Below are positions 27,734 to 37,951 of a DNA stretch of 64,000 nt, piece by piece. The notes beneath the pieces were generated by a model that did not search any database, was not told where the DNA came from, and saw nothing but the letters and a program-made list of their open reading frames with translations. The translations under genes were made by a program, and so were the position numbers. Origin of the DNA: Janthinobacterium sp. J1-1 (GTDB lineage Bacteria; Pseudomonadota; Gammaproteobacteria; Burkholderiales; Burkholderiaceae_D); the NCBI RefSeq assembly GCF_030944405.1, contig NZ_CP132339.1, positions 3,844,001 through 3,908,000 of the forward strand, read 5' to 3'. Positions within the stretch are counted from its first letter, which is position 1, and the number at the start of each line of letters is the position of its first letter.

Positions 27734-28080
27734 TACAGTAGCTCCTCTTTCTTGGGGACTGGGTTGAAGGTGAATCCGGCTGGTGCCGGCGCGTGAGCTG
27801 GTGCCCTGTTGCCTTTCGCAGGCAAGGCCGGGCGTGCCTGCTGCGCTGGGGCGCTGGATTTCTGCATGCGGTGCACGTGCTTGAGAAAGGTATCGTAGCC
27901 GAACGGTATGCGTCCCAGCGCATGCAGGTGGCGCCAGATGGAGCACATCGAAAAACCCGCCGCCAGGGCAGCGCGCACATCGTCGCTGACGGCCAGGAAA
28001 GCGACCAGGTACTGGTCGCGTTGCGCGGGCCTGGTTCCCTTGATCCATTCGCCCAGCTGCTCGGGATAGGGTTTATTCAC
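27733..28080 (-). CDS. traK: TraK-like oriT-binding protein
   Basis: The protein has 115 aa from 28080 (minus strand). YLVAFLAVSDDVRAALAAGFSMCSIWRHLHALGRIPFGYDTFLKHVHR is the helix-turn-helix of TraK proteins, followed by a basic Pro-rich tail (NRAPAHAPAPAGF). TraK bends and wraps the oriT region in IncP plasmids. It is the first gene of the leftward leader operon, transcribed away from oriT, exactly as in RP4. Confidence 0.85.
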   Translation of the reverse strand: MNKPYPEQLGEWIKGTRPAQRDQYLVAFLAVSDDVRAALAAGFSMCSIWRHLHALGRIPFGYDTFLKHVHRMQKSSAPAQQARPALPAKGNRAPAHAPAPAGFTFNPVPKKEELL

Positions 28081-28281
28081 GTCCTTGGCCCTCCATCATC
28101 CGCAAGGAAATTACACCGCCGACATGCTTTGGCCGCTGTTGCCAGATCGACGAACCCTTGGCGTGCCTCGGCGTCCATCCATCAGGCCCGTTTCGATATA
28201 TTGACCGATGAAATTCGCGCCGCTTTGTGCCAAAACAAGGGTTAAATCGAAAGGCCGTCCTACGATTAAATGGCCCGGTCG

Positions 28282-28344
28282 CCGTGCGGACCGGGGCAGG
28301 ATAGGTGAAGTTAGCTAACCGGCAGGCCGGTTCGCTATCTTCAC
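28282..28344 (-). other. oriT: oriT: IncP-type nick region and adjacent inverted repeat
   Basis: On the minus strand the sequence CTTCACCTATCCTGCCCCGG (plus 28291-28310) matches the RP4 nick region apart from one extra C. The nick is expected after TATCCTG, between plus positions 28296 and 28297. Next to it, GTGAAGTTAGCTAACCGG (from 28305) and its partner ending in CTTCAC at 28344 form an 18-bp imperfect inverted repeat (two mismatches) where TraJ would bind. It lies between traK and traJ. Confidence 0.85.
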
Positions 28345-28436
28345 TGGGCCTTATTCGCGCCTGCGGCGCTCAACGGAGATCCTGCTCTGCGAGGCCTGCC
28401 AAGGCCTGCGCTATCTACGCCAACCAGGAGCACACC

Positions 28437-28820
28437 ATGGAAAACCCAACACCCGCCGCCACCCGTAAGGCCCGCCACCTGCGCGTGCCGGTGCTGCCAG
28501 CCGAAGAGGCCGAGATCAAGCGACTTGCCGCAGCGGCGGGCTTGCCGGTCGCCGCCTATCTGCGCAGGGTCGGACTTGGCTACCGGCTGCCGGGCATCCT
28601 CGATCATCGCCGCGTGGAGGAGCTGGCGCGCATCAATGGCGACCTGGGACGGCTGGGCGGACTACTGAAGCTTTGGCTGACAAATGACGAACGCACGGCT
28701 GCCTTCGGCGAGGCGACGATCCGCGCAGTGCTGGCCAAGATCGCCGATACCCAGGACCAGATGCATGCTGTTATGCGCGCAATAGTGTTGCCGCACGGTG
28801 GTTCGCAATTTAGCAGCTAA
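28437..28820 (+). CDS. traJ: TraJ-like relaxosome accessory protein
   Basis: The protein has 127 aa from ATG 28437 behind AGGAG. It is a ribbon-helix-helix-type DNA-binding protein (RHLRVPVLPAEEAEIKRLAAAAGLPVAAYLRRVGLGYRLP) with a helical C-terminus (AVLAKIADTQDQMHAVMRAIVLP). In IncP plasmids TraJ binds the inverted repeat beside the nick and recruits TraI. The preceding inverted repeat fits this role. A KorB-type operator overlaps its last codons. Confidence 0.9.
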   Translation: MENPTPAATRKARHLRVPVLPAEEAEIKRLAAAAGLPVAAYLRRVGLGYRLPGILDHRRVEELARINGDLGRLGGLLKLWLTNDERTAAFGEATIRAVLAKIADTQDQMHAVMRAIVLPHGGSQFSS

Positions 28821-28821
28821 A
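28809..28821. promoter_or_regulatory. KorB-type operator 2
   Basis: TTTAGC-A-GCTAAA overlaps the last codons and stop of traJ, 55 bp ahead of the traI start. It is the same 13-bp palindrome as operators 1 and 3 with A at the centre, and could control traI and traG expression. Confidence 0.75.
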
Positions 28822-28875
28822 AAAATTGGAAGCACGCGCCAGCGACAGACGGCGCCAGACAGCAGGGAGGGCACG

Positions 28876-31125
28876 GTGATCGCCAAGCATGTTCCCATGA
28901 AGGTCGCGAAAAAGAGCGGCTTTGCCAGCCTGCTGGCCTACCTGGCCGACACGCAGGCCAAGCGGGAACGCGTCGGCTGCTTGACGGTAACGAACTGCCA
29001 GTCCGACCAGGCCGTCGTTGCCATCACCGAGATCCTCAATACGCAGGCGCAGAACCAGCGCGCAGTAACGGACAAGACCTATCACCTGATCCTCAGTTTT
29101 CCCGCCGGCGAAGAGCCGGCCCCGGCCGTGCTGCAGGCGGTGGAAGCGCGCATCTGCCACGGCCTGGGCTACGGCGCGCACCAGCGCATCAGCGTGGTGC
29201 ACCACGATACGGACAACCTGCACGTGCACATCGCAATCAACAAGATCCATCCCACCCGCTACACGATCCATCAGCCATACCGTGATCACGCTACGCTGGG
29301 GCAGTTGTGTGCCGTGCTGGAAGACGAATTCGGCTTGCTGCGCGATAACCACCAGGCGCGCCAGACTACTGCCGCCAGCCGCGCCATGGACATGGAGCGC
29401 CAGGCCGGTGTCGAAAGCATGCTGGGCCTGGTGCGCCGCACATGCCACGCGCAGATGCGCGATGCTGCCTCATGGCAGGCACTGCATGGCGTGCTGCTGG
29501 TGCACGGCCTGGCGCTGCGCGAGCGCGGCAACGGCCTGGTGATCGTGGCTGCGGACGGCACGGCCGTGAAGGCCAGTTCCGTGCACCGCGACTGCAGCAA
29601 GGCGCGCCTGGAGGCGCGGCTGGGGCCATTCGTTCCCGGGCCATTTGGTGTGGCAGATGTGAGAAGCGGCCCTGCGCGCCGGCCGCTGCACCTGGGGGTG
29701 CCCACCGACGAACTGTATGCGCGCTACCAAGAACAGCAGCAAGCTGCCGTCTCGGTCCGCACCGACATGCTGGCCGGTGCTCGCGCGCAGCACAAACGCC
29801 TGATTGCCGAGGCCAAGCGCAAGGGCCGGCTCAAGCGGACGGCGATACGCTTGATTGCCTGCGGCCCGCTGGTCAAGCGCATCCTGTATGCGGCGGCCTC
29901 GACAACGCTGACGGCGGACATCGCGCGTATCAACAGCGCCTACCTGGCGGAGCGCCGGGCCATCCGTAGCCAGCACGGGAGAATGGCCTGGGCCGACTGG
30001 CTGCGCACCCGTGCGCAGGCTGGCGACACTCAGGCGCTGGCGGCCCTGCGCGCACGCGGGGGAAGCCACGGCTTGAATGGCAACACACTGGCTGGCAGGC
30101 CGCTGGTGGATGCTGCGAACCAACTGCTGCCGCCAGCCGGCCTACTGCACGACAGCGTGACCAAGCAAGGCACACTCATCTATTGCGCTGGCGCGACCAC
30201 GATCCGCGATGACGGGCATAAGCTGAAAATCACGCGCGGCGCCACGCAAGTGGGCCTGAAGCTGGCGCTGGACATGGCGGTGGCGCGCTATGGGCGCTGC
30301 CTGCATATCGGCGGCAGCGCCGCGTTCCAGGACCAGGTCATCCAGGCGGCGGCTGCCGCGCACCTGGCTGTCACGTTCGACGATGCCGTGCTGGAGCGGC
30401 GCCGTCAAGACCTGTTGCGTGCCCGGGGCACGAAGGAGAACCACGATGGAGAAGCAGGATCACCACGTCAGGGCGCTGAGCCCGGCACAAGCGCAGCGCG
30501 AGGCGCTGCTGGAACGGGCGCTGGAGTCGCTGGAGCGCGCGCCGCCGCCGGCTTCACCGACATCGCCGACCTCGCCGCCGACGCCAAACCACGGCGCGCC
30601 TTCGCATCCCGAACTGGCCCCGAGCCCGACGCTGGCGGCCCTGGACGCCATCCGCCGCCCGCAGCCAGGCACCGCCTGCGAGAGCTGCCGCAACTCGGTA
30701 TGGTTCGCATCAAAAGTGGAACTGAAGTGTTATTGCCGCGTGATGTATCTGGTCACGTGGAGCAGCAACCAGCCGCAGCAGATCAGCGCGTGCGACGGCA
30801 TGTTCCTGGGCGGCGAAGCGTAGCGGACAAGCGGACATTGGCCTCGGCGGCGGTGGAGGCGTTCCTGCTTGAGCGGGAACAAACAAGGCCGGGATTATCC
30901 GATATATCGAAATTTGAACGATATGATGGTGTCAAGGGAAGGGCTGTTTTTGCGGGGCTGCACGACGCCGGTGGCCAAGTGCTGGCGCTGCTGGAGCGGG
31001 GCGAAGCAACCATGGTCCTGCCGGTCAGCGAAAGAACAGCCAGGCGCTTGCGCAAGCTCTCTCCTGGAGATGCCGTCACCGTGACGCCGGATGGCGTCAT
31101 CAAGACGAAAGGACGGACCAGATGA
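28876..31125 (+). CDS. traI: TraI-like relaxase (MOBP)
   Basis: The protein has 749 aa from GTG 28876 behind GGGAGG. RP4 TraI is 732 aa. The start MIAKHVPMK is identical to RP4. The catalytic nucleophile Tyr22 (LLAYLAD), Ser74 (LILSFPAGE) and the metal-binding His triad ending at His116 (VVHHDTDNLHVHIAINKIHP) are all at RP4 positions. It nicks oriT and is carried to the recipient. The C-terminal half (from about residue 520) is Pro/Ala/Arg-rich and less conserved; a second gene, traH, is encoded in another frame within it (30446-30823). It overlaps traG by four bases. Confidence 0.95.
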   Translation: MIAKHVPMKVAKKSGFASLLAYLADTQAKRERVGCLTVTNCQSDQAVVAITEILNTQAQNQRAVTDKTYHLILSFPAGEEPAPAVLQAVEARICHGLGYGAHQRISVVHHDTDNLHVHIAINKIHPTRYTIHQPYRDHATLGQLCAVLEDEFGLLRDNHQARQTTAASRAMDMERQAGVESMLGLVRRTCHAQMRDAASWQALHGVLLVHGLALRERGNGLVIVAADGTAVKASSVHRDCSKARLEARLGPFVPGPFGVADVRSGPARRPLHLGVPTDELYARYQEQQQAAVSVRTDMLAGARAQHKRLIAEAKRKGRLKRTAIRLIACGPLVKRILYAAASTTLTADIARINSAYLAERRAIRSQHGRMAWADWLRTRAQAGDTQALAALRARGGSHGLNGNTLAGRPLVDAANQLLPPAGLLHDSVTKQGTLIYCAGATTIRDDGHKLKITRGATQVGLKLALDMAVARYGRCLHIGGSAAFQDQVIQAAAAAHLAVTFDDAVLERRRQDLLRARGTKENHDGEAGSPRQGAEPGTSAARGAAGTGAGVAGARAAAGFTDIADLAADAKPRRAFASRTGPEPDAGGPGRHPPPAARHRLRELPQLGMVRIKSGTEVLLPRDVSGHVEQQPAAADQRVRRHVPGRRSVADKRTLASAAVEAFLLEREQTRPGLSDISKFERYDGVKGRAVFAGLHDAGGQVLALLERGEATMVLPVSERTARRLRKLSPGDAVTVTPDGVIKTKGRTR
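30446..30823 (+). CDS. traH: TraH-like protein encoded within traI in another frame
   Basis: ATG 30446 follows AAGGAGAACCAC (AGGAG at 30433-30437), a strong ribosome site inside traI. The 125-aa product starts MEKQDHHVRALSPAQAQREALLER and has a Pro-rich centre. It ends with a Cys-rich domain, CESCRNSVWFASKVELKCYC and then CRVMYLVTWSS, with four cysteines. A gene nested in traI is known from RP4 (traH). The Cys-rich end looks like a zinc site, which supports coding in this frame. The overlap is complete, so both frames are under constraint. Confidence 0.75.
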   Translation: MEKQDHHVRALSPAQAQREALLERALESLERAPPPASPTSPTSPPTPNHGAPSHPELAPSPTLAALDAIRRPQPGTACESCRNSVWFASKVELKCYCRVMYLVTWSSNQPQQISACDGMFLGGEA

Positions 31126-33032
31126 AAGACAAGTTCAATAACGCAGTCGGCCCACAGGTGCGCAGCGCTCGGCGCGGCGCCGGCAAGGCCATTCCCGTGC
31201 TCGCCGCGCTCACCCTGCTTGGCGGCTTCCAGGCGGCGACGCAGTTCTTTGCCCACGTTTTTCAATATCAGAGCGCGCTGGGGTGGCATGCCAGCCAGTT
31301 CTATCCCCCCTGGGCCATCGTCGGCTGGGCGGCCAGGTGGCGCGGCCAGTACCCGGACGCCGTGATGCAGGCGGGCAGCGTGGGCATAAGCGTGGCGGGC
31401 ATCGGCCTGATCGCGCTGCTGGTGGCCAGGATGATCTCGGTCAACTCGGCCCGCGCCAGCGAATACCTGCACGGGTCGGCCCGCTGGGCGAACCTCGCCG
31501 ATATCCGCGCCGCCGGCCTGCTGCCCCGGCATCGAGCCCTGTGGCAGCGGCTGGCGCGGCGCGCGCAGCCGGCCAGCGGCGGCGTGTACGTGGGCGCCTG
31601 GCTGGACCGGGCGGGCCGGCAGCACTATCTGCGCCACGACGGGCCGGAACATGTGCTCACCTACGCCCCCACGCGCTCGGGCAAGGGCGTCGGCCTGGTG
31701 GTGCCGACTCTGCTCGCCTGGCCGCACAGCGCCGTCATCACCGACCTGAAAAGCGAGCTGTGGGCGCTGACCTCGGGCTGGCGCCAGAAGCATGCCGGGA
31801 ACAAGGTGCTGTATTTCGAGCCGGCCGCCGCCAAGGGCAGCGTGTGCTGGAATGCGCTCGACGAAATCCGCCTCGATACCGAGCATGAGGTGGGCGATGT
31901 GCAGAACCTCGCCACCCTGATCGTCGACCCGGACGGCAAGGGGTTAGAGACGCACTGGCAAAAGACCAGCCAGGCGCTGATCGTCGGCGTGATTCTGCAT
32001 GCGCTGTACAAGGCGCGCGCCGAAGGCACGACGGCCACCCTGTCCGTGGTCGACGCCATGATGTCGGACCCGAATCGCGGCATCGGCGAGCTGTGGATGG
32101 AGATGATCACGTTCAGCCACGTTGGCGGGCGCAATCATCCGGTGGTCGGTTCGGCCGCGCGCGACATGCTCGATCGGCCCGAGGAGGAAGCCGGCTCGGT
32201 GCTGTCGACGGCCAAGTCCTACCTGTCGCTGTACCGCGATCCGATCGTCGCGCGCAACGTGAGCCGCTCGGAATTTTGTATCCGCGACCTGATGCACCAC
32301 GACAGCCCCGTGAGCCTGTACATCGTCACACAGCCGACCGACAAGGCGCGCCTGCGCCCACTGGTGCGCGTGCTGGTCAACATGATCGTGCGTCAGCTGG
32401 CCGACCGCGTCAGCTTTGAAAACGGGCGCCCGGTGGCCCGTTACCGGCACCGCCTCTTGATGATGCTCGATGAATTTCCCAGCCTGGGCAAGCTCGATAT
32501 CATGCAGGAGTCGCTGGGCTTCCTGGCCGGCTATGGCATCAAGTGCTACCTGATCTGCCAGGACATCAACCAGCTCAAGAGCCGCGAAACCGGCTATGGC
32601 CCCGATGAAAGCATCACGTCGAGCTGCCATATCCAGAACGCCTATCCGCCAAACCGGCTGGAGACGGCCGAGCACCTGTCCAAACTGACCGGCCAGACCA
32701 CCGTGGCCAAGGAGCAGGTCACCACCAGCGGGCGGCGCACCAGTGCCTTGCTGGCGCAGGTGTCGCGCACCATCCAGGAGACGCAGCGCCCGCTGCTCAC
32801 GCCCGACGAATGCCTGCGCATGCCAGGCCCGGTCAAGTCAGGCAGCGGCGACATCGAGAAGGCCGGCGACATGGTCGTCTATGTGGCCGGCTATCCGGCG
32901 ATCTATGGCCGCCAGCCGCTGTATTTCCAGGACCCGGTGTTCCAGGCCCGCGCCTCGGTTCCGGCACCGGCCAAAAGCGACAAGTTGCGCCATGCGCACC
33001 GGCCTGCGGACGGCGAGGGCATACGGCTATGA
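31122..33032 (+). CDS. traG: TraG-like coupling protein (VirD4 family)
   Basis: The protein has 636 aa. Two N-terminal membrane segments lie near residues 25-45 and 85-105. The Walker A motif APTRSGKGVG is at about 182-190 and the Walker B-like LLMMLDEFPSLGKL near 445. The ending is typical of TraG. This ATPase couples the relaxosome to the mating channel. Starts and stops overlap with traI and traF by ATGA, as in RP4. Confidence 0.95.
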   Translation: MKDKFNNAVGPQVRSARRGAGKAIPVLAALTLLGGFQAATQFFAHVFQYQSALGWHASQFYPPWAIVGWAARWRGQYPDAVMQAGSVGISVAGIGLIALLVARMISVNSARASEYLHGSARWANLADIRAAGLLPRHRALWQRLARRAQPASGGVYVGAWLDRAGRQHYLRHDGPEHVLTYAPTRSGKGVGLVVPTLLAWPHSAVITDLKSELWALTSGWRQKHAGNKVLYFEPAAAKGSVCWNALDEIRLDTEHEVGDVQNLATLIVDPDGKGLETHWQKTSQALIVGVILHALYKARAEGTTATLSVVDAMMSDPNRGIGELWMEMITFSHVGGRNHPVVGSAARDMLDRPEEEAGSVLSTAKSYLSLYRDPIVARNVSRSEFCIRDLMHHDSPVSLYIVTQPTDKARLRPLVRVLVNMIVRQLADRVSFENGRPVARYRHRLLMMLDEFPSLGKLDIMQESLGFLAGYGIKCYLICQDINQLKSRETGYGPDESITSSCHIQNAYPPNRLETAEHLSKLTGQTTVAKEQVTTSGRRTSALLAQVSRTIQETQRPLLTPDECLRMPGPVKSGSGDIEKAGDMVVYVAGYPAIYGRQPLYFQDPVFQARASVPAPAKSDKLRHAHRPADGEGIRL

Positions 33033-33565
33033 ACCGGACCGCCATGAAACTGGGCGCCTGGAGCGCTTATCTGTTCGCGGCGCTGCTGGTGCTGGGCATG
33101 GCCGCTCATGTCGCGGGTGCCCGCATCAACAGCAGCCGCAGCATCCCGCTCGGCTTGTACTGGACCAGTTCCGCACCGGTGGCCCCCGGGCGCTACGTGA
33201 TGTTCTGTCCACCGCAGATCGGGGTGTTCGAGGAAGCACGGCGGCGCGGCTATATCGGCGCGGGTTTCTGTCCCGGTGGCTACGGCTACATGATGAAGAA
33301 AGTGCTTGGCGCCGGTAATGACATGGTCAGCGTGGGGCCTGACGGTGTGTGCGTCAACGGCCGCCTGCTTGCGCACAGCGCGCCGCTGGCTGCCGACGGC
33401 AACCAGCGCCCCATGGCCCGCTACCAGGCGGACCGGTACATCCTCAGCGAGTACCAGCTGCTGCTGATGGCCGATGCCAACCCCAGGTCTTTTGACGCGC
33501 GCTATTTCGGCCCGATCCAGCGCGCGCAGGTGAAGACCGTGATCGTTCCCGTGCTCACCTGGTAG
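33029..33565 (+). CDS. traF: TraF-like pilin-maturation signal peptidase
   Basis: The protein has 178 aa, start overlapping the traG stop by ATGA. One N-terminal membrane segment (about 12-30) is followed by the S26 motif [12 protein letters not shown] with Ser38 as nucleophile. The later KKVLGAGND carries the general-base Lys near residue 90. IncP TraF cyclises the TrbC pilin, and a matching TrbC is encoded at 51405-51833. It is needed for pilus assembly. Confidence 0.9.
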   Translation: MNRTAMKLGAWSAYLFAALLVLGMAAHVAGARINSSRSIPLGLYWTSSAPVAPGRYVMFCPPQIGVFEEARRRGYIGAGFCPGGYGYMMKKVLGAGNDMVSVGPDGVCVNGRLLAHSAPLAADGNQRPMARYQADRYILSEYQLLLMADANPRSFDARYFGPIQRAQVKTVIVPVLTW

Positions 33566-33602
33566 CACGCCCATTTTGAACCGCAAGCCAAGGAGAAAAC
33601 CG

Positions 33603-33872
33603 ATGATAAATGAACGAGACATCCAGGCCGGCGCCGCGATGGCGGAAGCACGAGCCATGGCCGCCGTCCTGCGCGAGAAGCTTGGCGACGCCGCCGTGCC
33701 TGGCGGCGTCGCCGAGTTTGCGCCGGATGAAGCCGAGCAGGCCGGCTCCTTTGCCGAGGATGCCGTGGACGAACAGGATGCGGCGGCGGGCGTCATCGAC
33801 CTGGCCGATGCCGGCGCGCCGCCGCCAACAGGGAGCGCAAGCCATGAACGGTCAAGCGAAGTCGCTGATTGA
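33603..33872 (+). CDS. Small acidic protein in the traD position
   Basis: The protein has 89 aa from ATG 33603 behind AAGGAG. It is Ala/Glu/Asp-rich ([47 protein letters not shown]). RP4 has a small traD between traE and traC, and this gene sits there without any traE, so it may be a diverged equivalent or an unrelated insert. The start lies 37 bp after traF. The stop overlaps traC by 29 bp. No domain is recognised. Confidence 0.5.
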   Translation: MINERDIQAGAAMAEARAMAAVLREKLGDAAVPGGVAEFAPDEAEQAGSFAEDAVDEQDAAAGVIDLADAGAPPPTGSASHERSSEVAD

Positions 33873-36800
33873 CACCATCGCCGAAAAGCTTATCGCGCAG
33901 TTGAAGGAGGGCACGGCGCCCTGGCAAAAGCCCTGGCAGCCCGGCGATCCGGGGGCGTTCCTGCCATTCAACCCCACCACGGGCAAGCGCTACAAGGGGA
34001 TCAATTCCCTGCACCTCATGAGCGAGGGGCATGCGGACCACCGCTGGATGACCTACAAGCAGGCCGCAGCCGTTGGCGCGCAGGTGCGCCAGGGTGAGAA
34101 GGGCACGCCGATCCAGTACTGGAAATTCAGCGAGAAAGAGGAGGCGGCAACTCCCACCGGCATGCCGCCATTGATTCCGGACGAACACCTGGAAAAGCAG
34201 CCTCTCAGGCTGGAGCGCCCTCAGATGTTTTTTTCCACGGTATTCAACGCAACGCAGATCGACGGCCTGCCGCCGCTGGTGCCACCTCCGTCTGTCGCCT
34301 GGGTGCCGGCTGAACGGGCCGAAGGGATATTGCAGGCTTCGGGTGCGAAAATCCAGCACGCCGGGCGCGAAGGCAGGGACAGCGCCTTCTACCGGCCGTC
34401 GACCGACACCATCCACCTGCCCGGCAAGGAGCAGTTCCCGACAGCCGACAATTATTACGCGATAGCCCTGCATGAACTGGGCCACTGGACCGGGCATGCG
34501 AGCCGCCTTGGCCGCGATCTTGGCCACCCATTCGGCAGCGAGGGATATGCGCGTGAAGAGCTGCGTGCGGAAATCGCCAGCATGCTGCTGGGCGATGAAC
34601 TGGGCATCGGCCATGATCCCGGCCAGCATGCGGCCTATGTCGCGTCCTGGATCAAGGTGCTGCAGTCCGATCCGCTGGAGATTTGCCGCGCCGCGTCCGC
34701 TGCCGAGAAGATCCAGGCGTATGTACTGGGTCTGGAGCAGGTGCAGACGCAAGGGCTGGCAACATCGGTCGAAGCGCAGGAAGGGCGCTTTATCGTCAGC
34801 GAGCGGGTGGCTGGTGAGGACCGCTTTTCGCAGTCCTTTGCCACGCTGGACGACGCGGCACGCTGCTATGTGACGAAGTCGCAGTCCTTCAACCGCAGCA
34901 TGGAGAAGGACGGGCGCCAGCTCGCTGGCGTGGTATGGGGGCCGGACGGCGATTTTGACGGTGAGCGCTTTGCGTCGCCGGAAGTGAAGGCGGCCGTCGA
35001 GAGGGCGCAGGAAGATTATTGGCAGGCGCTCGACGCGGCGCAAATCGGTGTGCCTGCAGAACAGGTGGAAGGGAAGGCGATTATGCAAACGGAAATGGAC
35101 AATGTGGACGACAGCGAAGTGTCGCGGACGCGGCTGCAGATGCTGCGCGGCGATGTCGCTGATGCGGGAACGGCTTTTGATGATGCCGCCTTGCGGCACT
35201 TGGGCTTTACCCTGCCGCACGACTGGAACGGCCGCGTGATGGTGCAGGGCATGGCCACCGGGGAGGTGGATGGCGAGCAGCGGGAAGCATCAGCCGAACA
35301 ACTGGGCCTTCGGCCCGAGTTCTGGGGAATCTACGCGCAGCAGGCCGATGGCCGCCACCAGTGGCTGGCCGAGCGCGACTCCCAGCGTGAAGCGACGCAG
35401 TTGGCGAGCAGGCTGGCGTTGATCGATGCGCACTCCGAGACCGATGAGCGCGAGCAGGCCGTGAAGCTGGCCAGATTGCATGAAGAGCGGGTGCGGCGCG
35501 ATCCAGAGAGCGGGGTCGACGACCTGATGGCGGCGCGCGAAGCGCGCAAGGGGGCGGAACTGGCTGCCGTCACCGGCAGCGCGGACCTGCAGCGCCGCGT
35601 GGCGCAGTTCCAGGAAGGCGGCGGCCCCGTGCTGCTTGCCGTGCCGTTCAAGGAGAAGGACGAAGCCAAGGCGATGGGCGCGCGCTGGGACAGGGCGGCG
35701 CAGGCGTGGGCGGTGCCGCCTGGAGGCGATCCCGCCGTGTTTGAAAAGTGGCAGCGCAAACCGGCTGCGCAAGGAAATGGCGAACCGGCGCCGCAGGACG
35801 GCGCGCCAGCCGAAGCGCGCCAGCCGCGCCAGTATCTTGCCGTTCCCTATGGCGAACGCAAACTGGCCAAGGCGGCCGGCGCCGCATGGGACAAGGTGGC
35901 GAAGTCCTGGTATGCGGGCGCGAAGGCCAACATGGCACGGCTGGCGCGCTGGATTCCCGGCAAAGGGGACAGCCAGCAGGGACCGGCCATGACGGCGCAT
36001 GAGGAATTTGCGGACGCGCTGCGTAGCCTGCGCTGCGTGGTCAGTGGTGAGCATCCCATCATGGATGGACAGAAGCACCGCATCACCGTGGAAGGCGAAA
36101 AGCACAGCGAGCATTCCGGTTCCGGCTTTTATGTTGCCCACCTCGATGGCCACCCCGCAGGCCATATCAAGAACAACAAGACGGGCGAGGCGATGGACTG
36201 GAAATACAAGGGCTATGCGCTCGACCCTGCACGGAAGGCCCGGCTGCAGGCCGAAGCGGCCATTCGCTTGCAAGAACGCCAGGCCGCCCAGGCCCGGCAG
36301 CAGGAAGCAGCCGCGAGCCGCGTTGCACGCCAGATGGCCAGCCTGCTGCCGATGGCGGAACCGACGCCGTACCTGTTATCGAAGGGGCTAATGCCGACAC
36401 CTGGCATTTTTACCGACAAGGAAGGCAAGACCAGCTACATTCCCGCCACCGACGCCGACGGCAAGCAATGGAGCATGCAATACATTGGCGAGGATGGCAG
36501 CAAGCGTTTCGCGCGCGACAGCCGCAAGACAGGCTGTTTCCATGCCGTCGGCGGCCTCGAATCGCTGGCGCGGGCGCCCGCGCTGGTCATTGCGGAGGGC
36601 TATGCGACCGCCGCCAGCCTCTCCCGGTCACTCGGCTTCGCCACCGTCGCCGCCTTCGACTCGGGCAACCTGCCGCCGGTGGCGAAGGCGCTGCACGGCC
36701 GTTTCCCGGCCAAGCCGGTGATCATCGCCGGCGATAACGACCAGCATCTGGAAGCAGAGCAGGGCGTCAACCCCGGCAAGGTCAAGGCACAGGAAGCGGC

Positions 36801-37050
36801 GCGCCTGACGGGCGGTCGCGTGCTGCTGCCCATCTTCGCGCCGGGCGAGCAGGCCGCCGATCCAAAAGGATATACCGACTTTAATGACCTGGCCTGCAGG
36901 AGCCGCTTGGGAATGGAAGGGCTGGAGCGGCAGGTGCGGCCCGTGGTGCAGTCCGCGATTGAGAGCTTGCAGGCTAATAGCAACCAGAGTACTTTGTCGC
37001 TTGCGCTGGAACCGCTGCAGCGCCGGTTAGCCAGATCCGGACCGCAGTGA
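33844..37050 (+). CDS. traC: TraC-like primase with ArdC and Toprim domains
   Basis: The protein has 1068 aa from ATG 33844 behind GGGAGCG. Residues 1-290 form an ArdC-type ssDNA-binding plus metallopeptidase domain ([10 protein letters not shown], then HELGH at residues 210-214 and LRAEIASML). Two DUF5710-like repeats follow ([17 protein letters not shown] and [17 protein letters not shown]). The C-terminal part holds a zinc-less Toprim ([12 protein letters not shown] near 915, AGDND, DFNDLA). IncP TraC enters the recipient with TraI and primes the complementary strand; the ArdC part suggests extra protection against restriction. Confidence 0.85.
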   Translation: MNGQAKSLIDTIAEKLIAQLKEGTAPWQKPWQPGDPGAFLPFNPTTGKRYKGINSLHLMSEGHADHRWMTYKQAAAVGAQVRQGEKGTPIQYWKFSEKEEAATPTGMPPLIPDEHLEKQPLRLERPQMFFSTVFNATQIDGLPPLVPPPSVAWVPAERAEGILQASGAKIQHAGREGRDSAFYRPSTDTIHLPGKEQFPTADNYYAIALHELGHWTGHASRLGRDLGHPFGSEGYAREELRAEIASMLLGDELGIGHDPGQHAAYVASWIKVLQSDPLEICRAASAAEKIQAYVLGLEQVQTQGLATSVEAQEGRFIVSERVAGEDRFSQSFATLDDAARCYVTKSQSFNRSMEKDGRQLAGVVWGPDGDFDGERFASPEVKAAVERAQEDYWQALDAAQIGVPAEQVEGKAIMQTEMDNVDDSEVSRTRLQMLRGDVADAGTAFDDAALRHLGFTLPHDWNGRVMVQGMATGEVDGEQREASAEQLGLRPEFWGIYAQQADGRHQWLAERDSQREATQLASRLALIDAHSETDEREQAVKLARLHEERVRRDPESGVDDLMAAREARKGAELAAVTGSADLQRRVAQFQEGGGPVLLAVPFKEKDEAKAMGARWDRAAQAWAVPPGGDPAVFEKWQRKPAAQGNGEPAPQDGAPAEARQPRQYLAVPYGERKLAKAAGAAWDKVAKSWYAGAKANMARLARWIPGKGDSQQGPAMTAHEEFADALRSLRCVVSGEHPIMDGQKHRITVEGEKHSEHSGSGFYVAHLDGHPAGHIKNNKTGEAMDWKYKGYALDPARKARLQAEAAIRLQERQAAQARQQEAAASRVARQMASLLPMAEPTPYLLSKGLMPTPGIFTDKEGKTSYIPATDADGKQWSMQYIGEDGSKRFARDSRKTGCFHAVGGLESLARAPALVIAEGYATAASLSRSLGFATVAAFDSGNLPPVAKALHGRFPAKPVIIAGDNDQHLEAEQGVNPGKVKAQEAARLTGGRVLLPIFAPGEQAADPKGYTDFNDLACRSRLGMEGLERQVRPVVQSAIESLQANSNQSTLSLALEPLQRRLARSGPQ

Positions 37051-37052
37051 CC

Positions 37053-37951
37053 GCATGCGGCTTGGCTGCCGTACGCGCGCGCCGCCGAGCTGATCTTTGA
37101 TGTCTACGGCCTCGCGATCTCGCCGGTCACGTTGCTGGCGTGGGTTGCCGAAGCGCGCGCGGCCATGCAACGACGTCCGACCAGATCTCCTACCAATTGC
37201 GGGCCGCGCCGGTCCTCAACACCGACGAATCGGGCCTACGCGTGGCTGGCAAACTGCACTGGCCGCACATCGCCGCCAGCTACACGCTGACATGGTACGG
37301 CGTGCACGCCAAGCGGGGTTTGGAAGCGATCGAGGCACATGGCATCCTGCCGAACCGCCTCGGCGTGCTGGTGCATGATTGCTTGGCGCCTTCTGGGGAA
37401 ACTCGACGATTCCATCCATGCCTTGTACAATACCCATTTGTTGCGTGAACTGGTCTACGTGAAAGAAATCACCGGCAAGCAGTGGCCCGAGTCGATGATG
37501 CAATTGGTGCTTTGCGCCAACCGGCTCTGCACGGCGGCGCGGCGTCAACAACGCACGCTCGACCCCAACGATATGGCCGCCTTCAGCACTGACTACGACG
37601 CCCAAGTGCGGGAGGGAGAAGCGATCCATCCCGAAACCGCACAACAGTTGGGACAACGCGTTCGCAGAAAACAATCGGTCGCCGCCAATCTGCTTCGCCG
37701 CTTCCGCCTGCACGCCGACGCTATCCTGTTCTTCATCAGCAACCCGGCCGTGCCGTTCACCAATAACGTTGGCGAGCGCGTCGTGCTCATGTCCAAGGTT
37801 AAAAAATCTCAGAATGTTTCCGCACGCTCGCCGGCGCTGAACATTTCTGCACCATTCGCTCCTGCCACGACACGCTGCTCAAGCAAGGGCACGGCATGTT
37901 CACCATCCTGCAACGTGCCTTCGCTGGCAGTTTTATCCTCCCAGCCGCATA
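37053..37951 (+). pseudogene. IS66-family transposase remnant
   Basis: The fragment begins abruptly three bases after the traC stop with LPYARAAELIFDVYGLAISPVTLLAWVAEAR. It continues in shifting frames: VLNTDESGLRVAGKLHW, HAKRGLEAIEAHGILPNRLGVLVHDC and LDDSIHALYNTHLLRELVYVKEITGKQWP up to AVPFTNNVGERVVLMSKVK. The tnpC catalytic region is recognisable but needs at least two frameshifts repaired. Both ends and the accessory genes are missing, so it is dead. Confidence 0.85.

Noticed and set aside
28305..28316. TTAGCTAA in the oriT region as a KorA operator
   Set aside because: It lacks the flanking GT and AC of the KorA site and is fully explained as part of the 18-bp inverted repeat beside the nick.
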